NCBI GenBank assembly: GCA_903842455.1
Contig: CAIMLX010000248.1
Coordinates: forward strand, 1-39,398
Direction: 5' to 3'
DNA length: 39,398 nt
Source: an uncultured Hyphomicrobiales bacterium
GTDB taxonomy: Bacteria > Pseudomonadota > Alphaproteobacteria > Rhizobiales > Devosiaceae
Part shown: piece after piece, positions 21,372 to 28,400 of the stretch
How the letters are laid out: the number at the start of each line of letters is the position of its first letter
How positions within the stretch are numbered: the stretch's first letter is position 1
Notes under the pieces: model-generated
What the model was told of the DNA's origin: nothing
Database searches by the model: none
Seen by the model: the letters and a program-made list of their open reading frames with translations, nothing else
Made by a program: the position numbers and the translations under genes

Positions 21372-21443
21372 GGTCGTCTCCATTGTGTTGGGCGGGCTTG
21401 CCCCCACTGCGCCCGGACATGCCGGGCGTAGGGAAGGTTTCCC
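21372..21443 (-). promoter_or_regulatory. Structured leader element E (early operon repeat, operon head)
   Basis: This copy is not between two genes but in the 5' leader of the operon. It has GGGAA-ACC-UUCCC (21431-21443), a 7-bp hairpin CGCCCGG/CCGGGCG (21410-21428), the box GGGGGCAAGCCCGCCC (21390-21405), and GGAGACGACC before the ATG at 21371. Its presence without an upstream gene argues that the element serves the downstream gene and is not only a transcript end. Confidence 0.75.
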
Positions 21444-21546
21444 TTGATCTGCTTTTCACGATTTCAATCAGCGTGCGCCGGGAGGGGTGGGCTGGTGGGC
21501 ATCGCGCGTGCAGCGCCCCTCGGTGCCCCCTCTATATGCGCCCGCC

Positions 21547-21565
21547 GTAGAGCGAAGTTAAGCGA
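21547..21565 (+). repeat. 19-bp dispersed motif, copy 1
   Basis: GTAGAGCGAAGTTAAGCGA contains AGCGA twice with a 5-bp spacer. A copy with one change (A to C) lies at 22583-22601. Both copies are non-coding or overlap a stop codon and flank the 21862-22586 gene pair, so they may be protein-binding sites or the edges of a mobile gene cassette. Confidence 0.6.
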
Positions 21566-21829
21566 CCATACGACATGGCAGCTATGCATTGGGCGCATGA
21601 GGAATGTGACGACCATCACACCGACATTGCGTAGGAAGGCCGTGGACGGCGTTCTTGCTCCACCCATCCTACCCTACCGGGCACCTCGTCCGAGGGCACT
21701 CAGCGGCCTTCCCTGAAGGTGTCAAATTCGGCCTTGTTTATCAGTAAGTTACAAGGTCAACAAAAATCGATAGCATGGCAGGGCTGCAGACAATGCATAC
21801 CTCCCATGGTGGGGGTGGTCTATGGTGGG

Positions 21830-21846
21830 GGGTGGGCATCCCGCCC
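21830..21846 (+). promoter_or_regulatory. Leader hairpin before the 21862 gene
   Basis: GGGTGGG (21830-21836) pairs with CCCGCCC (21840-21846), with one G-U pair and a 3-nt loop. It is followed 4 nt later by AGGAGACACCC and the ATG. This resembles the last part of the early leader elements, but on the + strand. Confidence 0.55.
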
Positions 21847-21861
21847 GCACAGGAGACACCC

Positions 21862-22356
21862 ATGACCGTTATCATCCACGCGCCCGGCGGCGACATGCGC
21901 GCCCTCGCCGCTACCGCCGTTGACAGCTTCATCAAGGAGGCGGGCAACCCCTCCTATGACACCGACCTGCGCCAGCAGGCCATCGAGGCCATCGTGGACT
22001 ACCGCCCGGCCTATGTCCGCATGTCGGACTACAGCGACCAGCTCTCGACCAATGCCGCGATCTGGGCCATGGGCGGCAAGCTCGGCGTGACGAGCCTCGA
22101 CCCGGTCGCGCCGCTCTTCGGCCTCCGCGCCGTGGCGAAGCACATGGAGGCCCTCTGGCCTGACATGGCGGACATCAAGATAGAGAAGGCCCTCCGCAAC
22201 ATCGCCCCGGCCAATGCCATGGCCCTCCTCGACCGACAGCTCCTCCTTGAGGAGCGCGGCATCCGCGAGGCCGACGTGGACTGGAGCAACGCTGCTGCCT
22301 TGAGCCGGGCGCGTCAGAACACCACCAAGACGATGGTCTCGGGGGCTCAGTCATGA
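21862..22356 (+). CDS. Early protein of unknown function
   Basis: The 164-residue product has a helical N-terminal region (ALAATAVDSFIKEAGN), a middle rich in Ala (TNAAIWAMGGKLG) and a long charged helix (ANAMALLDRQLLLEERG). I do not recognise it. The start at 21862 has AGGAGACACCC before it, the early start signature. It overlaps the next gene as ATGA. The pair faces away from the - strand early block and shares its leader style. Confidence 0.62.
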   Translation: MTVIIHAPGGDMRALAATAVDSFIKEAGNPSYDTDLRQQAIEAIVDYRPAYVRMSDYSDQLSTNAAIWAMGGKLGVTSLDPVAPLFGLRAVAKHMEALWPDMADIKIEKALRNIAPANAMALLDRQLLLEERGIREADVDWSNAAALSRARQNTTKTMVSGAQS

Positions 22357-22586
22357 AGCCGCACCACAAGATCGCCATCGAGAGCCTTCTGACCAATGCC
22401 TGCTCGGCGGTGGACCTGCTGGGTAAGGTCCAGCTCGGCACCATCAAGGAGGAAGACCTGAAGGTCTACTTCGGCCTCAAGCGGGCCTGCGAGCTGGTGG
22501 ACAGGGTGGTCGCCGATCTGGAGCAGGAGCGGCTTGAGGAGAAGCTGGCGTTGCGAAAGCCCGCCGACGCGCGAGGTGCCCTGTAG
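22353..22586 (+). CDS. Small helical protein of unknown function
   Basis: A 77-residue protein that is almost entirely helical (IAIESLLTNACSAVDLLG, LKRACELVDRVVADLEQERL). No family is recognised. It is coupled to the upstream gene by ATGA and is followed 34 bp later by an intrinsic terminator. The stop codon lies inside copy 2 of the 19-bp motif. Confidence 0.58.
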   Translation: MKPHHKIAIESLLTNACSAVDLLGKVQLGTIKEEDLKVYFGLKRACELVDRVVADLEQERLEEKLALRKPADARGAL

Positions 22587-22601
22587 AGCGAAGTTCAGCG
22601 A
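22583..22601 (+). repeat. 19-bp dispersed motif, copy 2
   Basis: GTAGAGCGAAGTTCAGCGA differs from copy 1 (21547-21565) at one base. It includes the TAG stop of the 22353 gene. Together the two copies bracket about 1 kb that carries the 21862 and 22353 genes. Confidence 0.6.
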
Positions 22602-22620
22602 GGTTGGTACTGCGTAGAAG

Positions 22621-22645
22621 GGGAGCCTGTGATAGGCTCCCTTTT
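22621..22645 (+). terminator. Intrinsic terminator after the early + strand pair
   Basis: GGGAGCCT (22621-22628) pairs perfectly with AGGCTCCC (22634-22641) across a GTGAT loop and is followed by TTTT. It separates the early + strand pair from the late genes, so the late block needs its own promoter further downstream. Confidence 0.88.
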
Positions 22646-22747
22646 GCGTTGGCTCGACACCAGCGCAGCGTCCTTGCAAAGGCGTTTCCTCCCTGTCGAG
22701 CAACTTGGCCGGGGCCTCGGCTCCGGCTCTTTCTTTGGAGCCCCAGC
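22646..22747 (+). promoter_or_regulatory. Leader region at the head of the late block
   Basis: About 100 bp between the terminator and the first late gene. A GC-rich hairpin, GCCGGGGC / GCTCCGGC (22708-22727, loop CTCG, one G-U pair), is followed by a T-rich stretch and then GGAG 8 nt before the 22748 ATG. A late promoter is expected here or at 23599, but I cannot name one with confidence. Confidence 0.4.
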
Positions 22748-23149
22748 ATGACCGAAGCAACATCCATTCCCGAGATCGAGATCGAGCCCTTCAGCACCGA
22801 CGACGACGAGGTGGGCCGCGAAGAGGAGGCCAGCATCGAGGCCTCCGAGCCGGACTATCTGGCCTATGGCGCACCCGATCCGGGCGAAACGCCTCCAGAG
22901 CCCGTCCGGCAGCCCACGAGAGGCGAGCGCCTCGTCGGTCTGGCGCTCTCCCCCGGCATCGAGGTGATGCTGATGAAGGCCAGAGGTGGCCGGATCATCG
23001 ATGAGCTGTCGGAGCTGCCCCTCAACATGATCGAGCGCAACGGCCAGCCGAGGGTGGACGCCGACCACCACAAGATCGTGGAGGAGGCCATCGCCCGGCA
23101 GGTGGATGCGACCATGTGGGCCGTGAAGGCCCTGACGTGGGGCAAGTGA
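22748..23149 (+). CDS. Acidic protein of unknown function, head of late block
   Basis: The 133-residue protein has a very acidic, disordered N-terminal half (IEIEPFSTDDDEVGREEEAS) and a helical C-terminal half (GLALSPGIEVMLMKARGG, HKIVEEAIARQVDATMW). I do not recognise it. It lies just before the packaging genes, so a role in packaging or head assembly is possible but unproven. GGAG lies 8 nt before the ATG. The stop overlaps the next gene as TGATG. Confidence 0.6.
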   Translation: MTEATSIPEIEIEPFSTDDDEVGREEEASIEASEPDYLAYGAPDPGETPPEPVRQPTRGERLVGLALSPGIEVMLMKARGGRIIDELSELPLNMIERNGQPRVDADHHKIVEEAIARQVDATMWAVKALTWGK

Positions 23150-23568
23150 TGCGCCGCCGCAGCCTCATGGCAATGCTGGGCCTCGCGCCCATCGCTGGCG
23201 CATCAGGTGCCCTGTCAGCGCCAACGCCCAAGGTGGTGGGTCTCCGCACCATGTCAGGTGTCGCCTTGGACGGACTGAGCCTGTCCGAGCCCGTCGCCCT
23301 CAAATACAATTCCCCCGAGGATGACGTGCCCTATGCCGAGAAGCAGCTCAACCTGCTGCGCTGGAAGCAGAAGAACGGCTTCGGCACGCGGCCCAACAAC
23401 ATCTACGACTGCCCGAACATCGAGAGCCGTCGAGCCACCAGCCCGGCGGTCAAGCGCATCCTGCACGCCCAGAACCGCGACAGGCTGGAGATGCAGGAGG
23501 CCGAGAGGTCGGTGGCCTATCACACCGCCATAAGGCTCGCGCCAGAGTGGCTGCGGAGGTTCCTGTGA
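23149..23568 (+). CDS. Protein with twin-arginine-like signal peptide
   Basis: The 139-residue product starts MRRRSLMAMLGLAPIAG and continues into an Ala-rich stretch ending in LSA before PTPK. This has the n-, h- and c-regions of a signal peptide with a twin-arginine-like RRRSLMAML. The rest is a charged domain (EKQLNLLRWKQKNGFG, RILHAQNRDRLEMQEAERS) that I do not recognise. Export of a protein coded just before the terminase genes is unexpected, so the hydrophobic part might instead be a membrane anchor. The start overlaps the upstream stop as TGATG. Confidence 0.6.
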   Translation: MRRRSLMAMLGLAPIAGASGALSAPTPKVVGLRTMSGVALDGLSLSEPVALKYNSPEDDVPYAEKQLNLLRWKQKNGFGTRPNNIYDCPNIESRRATSPAVKRILHAQNRDRLEMQEAERSVAYHTAIRLAPEWLRRFL

Positions 23569-23581
23569 GCCCCACTAGATC

Positions 23582-23616
23582 GTCCGTGCCCTGAGTGTTA
23601 TGATCCGGGCACGGAC
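23582..23616. promoter_or_regulatory. 10-bp inverted repeat framing an extended -10 promoter match
   Basis: GTCCGTGCCC (23582-23591) and GGGCACGGAC (23607-23616) are perfect inverted repeats with a 15-bp centre. The centre holds TGT-TATGAT (23596-23604), which matches an extended -10 element (TGn then a hexamer with 5 of 6 bases of TATAAT). No good -35 is present. This fits a promoter embedded in an operator, placed 19 bp before the packaging genes; an RNA hairpin is the other reading. Confidence 0.5.
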
Positions 23617-23634
23617 AATCAAACGGACGGACCC

Positions 23635-24051
23635 ATGGCAGCCCCCAGACAGGTGCCCCGCGTCTCTCAGGTTCACATCGATGAAACCCGAGCCCGCATC
23701 AAGGCCCACAACCTCATCACACGCCTGCAGGACTACGCCCTCGGCGAGATCGTCAACATGGCGAACGAGGACGGGGAGATCAGGGCCATGGTCCGCACAC
23801 AGGACGGCACCCTCAAGCAGGCCATGAACAAGGACCAAGTGGCCGCAGCCTGCAAGCTCCTGAGCTATGTGCTGCCCACCCTGCAGTCCGTCGAGGTAAA
23901 CACACAGGAAACAAAGACTTATGTGCTGCGGGCACCCTCACCAGCATTGGATGCAGACACATGGCTGAGACAGTACGGCCCGAAGACCATAGAGGGGGAG
24001 ACCCTGTCACCATCTGGGAAGCCCAACCCGGCCCCCAAACAGCCCTCCTGA
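23635..24051 (+). CDS. Probable terminase small subunit
   Basis: The 138-residue protein has helices RARIKAHNLITRLQDYALG and MNKDQVAAACKLLSYVLPTLQSVEV, a pattern I associate with small-terminase-like proteins that lie directly before TerL in P22-like and related phages. The small subunit would recognise packaging DNA and load TerL. The last 35 residues are proline-rich. The gene overlaps the TerL start region. No strong ribosome-binding site is seen, which fits a leadered start near the proposed promoter at 23599. The assignment is by position and pattern. Confidence 0.62.
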   Translation: MAAPRQVPRVSQVHIDETRARIKAHNLITRLQDYALGEIVNMANEDGEIRAMVRTQDGTLKQAMNKDQVAAACKLLSYVLPTLQSVEVNTQETKTYVLRAPSPALDADTWLRQYGPKTIEGETLSPSGKPNPAPKQPS

Positions 24052-25442
24052 CCTGCCCACTGGACGAGATATGCTTCGGGGGTGCCCGAGGAGGCGGCAA
24101 GACGGACGGCGCACTGGGCGACTTCGCCAGCCACGCTGCCGAGCATGGGGAGAACGCCATCGCCCTGATGCTCCGTAGGCAGAGGACAGAGCTGGTCGAG
24201 ACCATCGAGCGGTCGAAGCAGCTCTACACGCCCATCGGGGCCAAGTTCAACGACCAGAAGTCCATGTGGACCTTCCCAGACGGAGCCCGCCTCCGCTTCG
24301 CCTATCTGGAGCGCGACAGCGATGCCAATTCCTACCAAGGCCACGGCTACACCCGCCTCTATGTCGAGGAGGCCGGAAACTTCCCCAGCCCGACGCCTGT
24401 GATGAAGATGCTGGGCACCCTGCGCTCGGGCGCGGGCGTCAGGCCCAAGGCCATCCTGACCTGCAACCCCGGCGGACCCGGCCACCAGTGGGTGAAGGCC
24501 CGCTACATCAGCCCGGCCCCCATGGGCTACCAGCCGATCTATGACGAGTTCACCAACCCGTGGACCCACAAGAAGATCGTCCGTTCACGGATATTCATCC
24601 CCAGCTTCGTCACGGACAACAAGTTCCTCGGCGACGAGTATGTCGCCACCTTGCAGCAGACGGGCAACGACAACCTCGTCAAGGCTTGGCTGCTGGGCGA
24701 CTGGAACATCGTGGAGGGGGCCTACTTCGACAAGTGGTCGCACCTCAACGTGGTCCGGCCCTTCTCGGTGCCGCGCGACTGGCTGCGCTTCAGGGCCGCA
24801 GACTGGGGCTACAGCGCGCCCTTCTCCATGGGCTGGTATGCCGTCGCTGGCGACGATGCGGCCGATTTTGGGCTGCAGCGCGGCTGCCTAGTGCGTTACC
24901 GCGAGTTCTATGCTATGAGGCCCGGACAGCCCAATGTCGGACTTCGTCTGACCACGGAGGAATTGGCTGAACGGGTCAAGGAGATGTCCAAGGATGAGCA
25001 ATACGCCTATTCAGTCATTGACCCCGCAGCATTTGCCGAGAGTGGGGGTCCGTCTATCGCCGAACGCTTTGCTCGGGCTGGTGTTGAGTTCAAGCGTGGC
25101 GACAATCGAAGGCTGGGAGCGCGTGGCGCGATGGGCGGCTGGGATATGGTCCGCCAACGGATCAGTGGGGAGGACGACAAGCCCATGTTCGTGACCTTCT
25201 CCACCTGCACCGAATTGATCCGCACACTGCCGATCCTGCAGCATGACCCCGACCGTGCCGAAGACCTCGACACCAATCAGGAAGACCACGCCGCCGACGA
25301 GCTGCGCTACGCCTGCATGAGCCGCCCATGGGTGAAGAAGGGCAAGCCGCCCGAGCCCAAGCCCCGCACCATCCATGACCTGACGATGAACGAGGCATGG
25401 GAGAAGCTCCGTGACAACCCTGCCGAGAGAGGGCGCATCTGA
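23961..25442 (+). CDS. terL: Terminase large subunit
   Basis: This 493-residue packaging motor has an N-terminal ATPase: Walker A at residues 41-48 (GARGGGKT), Walker B near 132-137 (RLYVEE) and the coupling motif TCNPGG near 173. The C-terminal RNase H-like nuclease has acidic residues in AADWGY, in VIDPAAF and in the DELRYA segment near the end. It drives DNA into the prohead and cuts it. The only in-frame ATG is 23961, which overlaps the upstream gene by 91 bp and has no ribosome-binding site. A strong GGGGGAG lies near 23995, shortly before an ATC codon where TerL proteins usually begin. The stop overlaps the next gene as TGATG. Confidence 0.95.
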   Translation: MAETVRPEDHRGGDPVTIWEAQPGPQTALLTCPLDEICFGGARGGGKTDGALGDFASHAAEHGENAIALMLRRQRTELVETIERSKQLYTPIGAKFNDQKSMWTFPDGARLRFAYLERDSDANSYQGHGYTRLYVEEAGNFPSPTPVMKMLGTLRSGAGVRPKAILTCNPGGPGHQWVKARYISPAPMGYQPIYDEFTNPWTHKKIVRSRIFIPSFVTDNKFLGDEYVATLQQTGNDNLVKAWLLGDWNIVEGAYFDKWSHLNVVRPFSVPRDWLRFRAADWGYSAPFSMGWYAVAGDDAADFGLQRGCLVRYREFYAMRPGQPNVGLRLTTEELAERVKEMSKDEQYAYSVIDPAAFAESGGPSIAERFARAGVEFKRGDNRRLGARGAMGGWDMVRQRISGEDDKPMFVTFSTCTELIRTLPILQHDPDRAEDLDTNQEDHAADELRYACMSRPWVKKGKPPEPKPRTIHDLTMNEAWEKLRDNPAERGRI

Positions 25443-28400
25443 TGGCTGGACGCATTTCAGGGATCGGCGTGAAGCCGAAGGGGCCGCAGGTGCCGATGCC
25501 GGAGGCCGAGCCCGGCTACTTCCAGAACCTGCAGGAGGAGACGCGCCTCGCCGCCGACATGGCGAACGCTGGCAAGGTCTACAGCCAGATGCAGAAGGAG
25601 CTGAGAACCCATGGCCGCACCCTTGACGATCCACAGGGAGCGCGCCTGACGGCCTCCACGCAGGAGGGCCTCGGTCCTATCGCCAAGGCGCGCAAGGCCT
25701 CTGGTGACCTCGCTCCGGGCCAGCAGAAGGGCTCTGGCGACCGTCGCAGGATGGCGGCTGGCGTCTCCAAGGCCTCGAAGGTCCGGCAGAAGGTCTCCAG
25801 CGCCCTGCATGGGGCCATCGACCCGGTGAACAAGGCCATCGACTACTACGCAGGCCCGCACCTTGGCCCGGCTCTGGGGCGTGGTGCCGAGGCGGCGAAC
25901 TATGTGGCTGGTGCTACGCCCGGCATCGGTGACGCGATGCAGCTCGGGCAGGCTGGAGCTGACTATGCCGACGCCATGGGCGCTGGCGACAACTGGGGAG
26001 CTGCTGGCGCTCTGGCTGCTGGCACCATCGGTGCGATGTTCGTGCCCATGGTCAAGGCTGGGCCGGGCATGACGCAGGCCGACGAACTGGCCTTGGCCGA
26101 GGCCGAGCGCATGTGGAACGAGGTGCCCGTTGACCAGCGCACCTTCACCTTCGCCCGCGACATCACCAAGAAGACGGGCCTGACCTATGTTCCGGGTACG
26201 GACGGTCGCTTCGTCAAGGAGGTCGCCGATCCGACGTGGAGGCCCGGCGTCAAGGAGCAGGTGATCGACAAGGGCGTCCCGTTTGTCGGTCGGTGGGATC
26301 AGGCCTTCGACGCGCCGGAGATGCTCCCCTACACCCCCGACGTGCCGGAGATGCCGACCTACCTGAAGTATGATCGCGACTACATCCAAGGAGCCTATTC
26401 GCCGAGGGCTGGCGGCGGCAGCGACATGCTGGCCGTGGGGCCGGAGTTCAGGCCGGGCGATAGCTGGGGCTCCGGCAGCCTGCTCGAAGCCGCAGGCCAT
26501 GAGACCGGGCACGGCATCTTCGACCACGCTAGCCTTCCCGGCGGCGCGAGCCCCAAGGGCCTGCCGAAGTTCGTCAAGGATGCCCGCGTCTATGGCGACG
26601 ACGAGATCGAGGCCTACCGGGCCTCCACAGGAGAGGCCTTCAGCCACGCCCTGATGAAGCGTTACGGCTGGACGCCGGAGCAGCGAGCAGCCACGCACCC
26701 ATACGACAGTATGCCCCAGCCGCCCGAGGGCCTGCAGTGGTCGCGCCTCCTTGAGAAGAACCCCAACGGCCCCGGCTATGTCGCCAAGTTCGGCTGGTCC
26801 GATCCGCGCGTGCCCGGCGGCATGGATGTCAAGGACACAACCCTCTACGACACCATCCCGGCCAAGTCGCAGGTCCGCAAGATGGGTGAGCAGTGGAAGG
26901 ACGCGAAGACGCCAGCTCCTCCCGAGATGCAGGGACCGCCGAAGCCGCCAGCCCGGCCATGGCGCGAGCAGCTCGGCATCGGTCAGAGCCAGTCAACTGA
27001 TCAGCTCACGGACGAAATGTTCATGCCCCAGCGCGGCATGAAGGGTGAGCCAGACTTCTCGATGTTCGAGCTGGCGCAGAAGATGGAACGCGACGGCGCA
27101 TCCCCGGAGGACATCTGGGCCGCGACCGCGAAGGGCGGGCAGCCGGGCATCTGGCGTGCGCCGGATGGTCGCTGGCGCTGGGAGATGGACGACAGCAAGG
27201 CCAAGATCACGCCCGCAGGCCGCACCTACGCCAGCGATCCGCGTGCCATGGAGAAGCTGCTGCCGCCACGCGCCATGCCGGAGATGTACGACCACCCCGG
27301 CCTCTACACTGCGGAGCCACGCGCCAAGGATGCCTACATGTCGCTCGCCAATGACGGCAGCGGCTCTGGGCAGTTCATGTCCGACATCGGGCCAGCGGGC
27401 TTTATCGAGGCCTACGGCTCGCCATTCGCTGGAGGCGTCGATCAGTATGGCCGCGCGGTGGGCGACAAGAACCTGCAGCGGGTTGTCGCGCATGAGAGCC
27501 AGCATCTGGTGGACACCGTCAACGGCCTGCCGACCGGAGCGATGCCGGGAGACGAGGCGATGCCGTTCATCCGGTCGGATGATGCGGGCATGGGCGGGAC
27601 AGGTGTCGCCACGCCCTACCAAGTGTATCGTCGCAGCTCGGGCGAGAACCTCGCCAACCTGACCGACAAGCGCATGTACATGAACCCAGACACCCGCTCG
27701 GGCCAGTTCCCCGGCCACATGATGGACTACCCGGCGGACCTCCAGTGGGTGCGCGAACAGGACGGACGACTGTGGGTGCCGGACGGCAAGGGCGGCTCTC
27801 GCCAGCTCCGTGGCCCGCAGCCCGGCTGGAGTGGCAATGCAGAGGCCAGCGCAGAGGCTGGAGGGCTGGTGGACGAGATGGCCGCTACCCCTGTCAGGGG
27901 TGGAGCTGGAGGGCCTCCACGGGCTCGGCTGGGCAAGATCGGCGACAACGGCGGACCGAAGATGGAGCCGACCTTCCCGCAGTTTGCCAAGGAGTATCCG
28001 CCTGTCGGGCCGGGCACGCCTGCCATCGACAAGACCACGGGCAAGGCCTACCTCGAAAAGACCCTCACGCCGGAGGCAGTAGCCTTCGACAAGGTCCGCT
28101 CGAAGGTCGTGAAGGACGTGAAGAAGGGCAACTACGATCCCTACTTCGACCCCAAGAAGCGGCAGAAGGTCGATCCGGCCAACTACCCGCGATCCGGCCA
28201 GACGCTCGACAGCACCATGCCGAAGCAGGAGAAGACCATCGCCAAGTATGAGGCCATCGTCCGCAACCCGGAGGCCACCGCACGCCTGCAGGCTGCATAC
28301 GACGAGGGCAACCAGTTCGAGGGTGCCGGGCAGTGGTACTACATGAAGCAGCTCGAAGACGAGTTCATCGCGGAGCTGGGCGAGGAAGAGGGCCGCAAGG

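Larger units (their letters stand above)
21444..21861. promoter_or_regulatory. Divergent early control region
   Basis: This 418-bp non-coding stretch lies between the - strand early block and the + strand pair at 21862. I see no credible gene in it. It holds one copy of a repeated motif (21547-21565), an AT-rich patch with a CCTTGT / ACAAGG dyad (21732-21737 and 21751-21756), and a G-rich hairpin just before the 21862 gene. Promoters for both directions must be here, but no strong -35/-10 pair is evident. The region is also a candidate for regulator binding or an origin. Confidence 0.5.

Noticed and set aside
21463-21716. 90-codon + strand frame in the divergent region
   Set aside because: No ribosome-binding site, irregular composition, and it overlaps the repeated motif and likely promoter region.
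21734-21762. TTGTTT as a -35 box on the + strand
   Set aside because: At 17 bp spacing the -10 position reads TCAACA, a poor match.
22969-23000. CUGAUGA-like matches in coding DNA (for example near 907, 16571, 22969 and 26652)
   Set aside because: None has a matching GAAA, stem II partner and hairpins in any hammerhead order.
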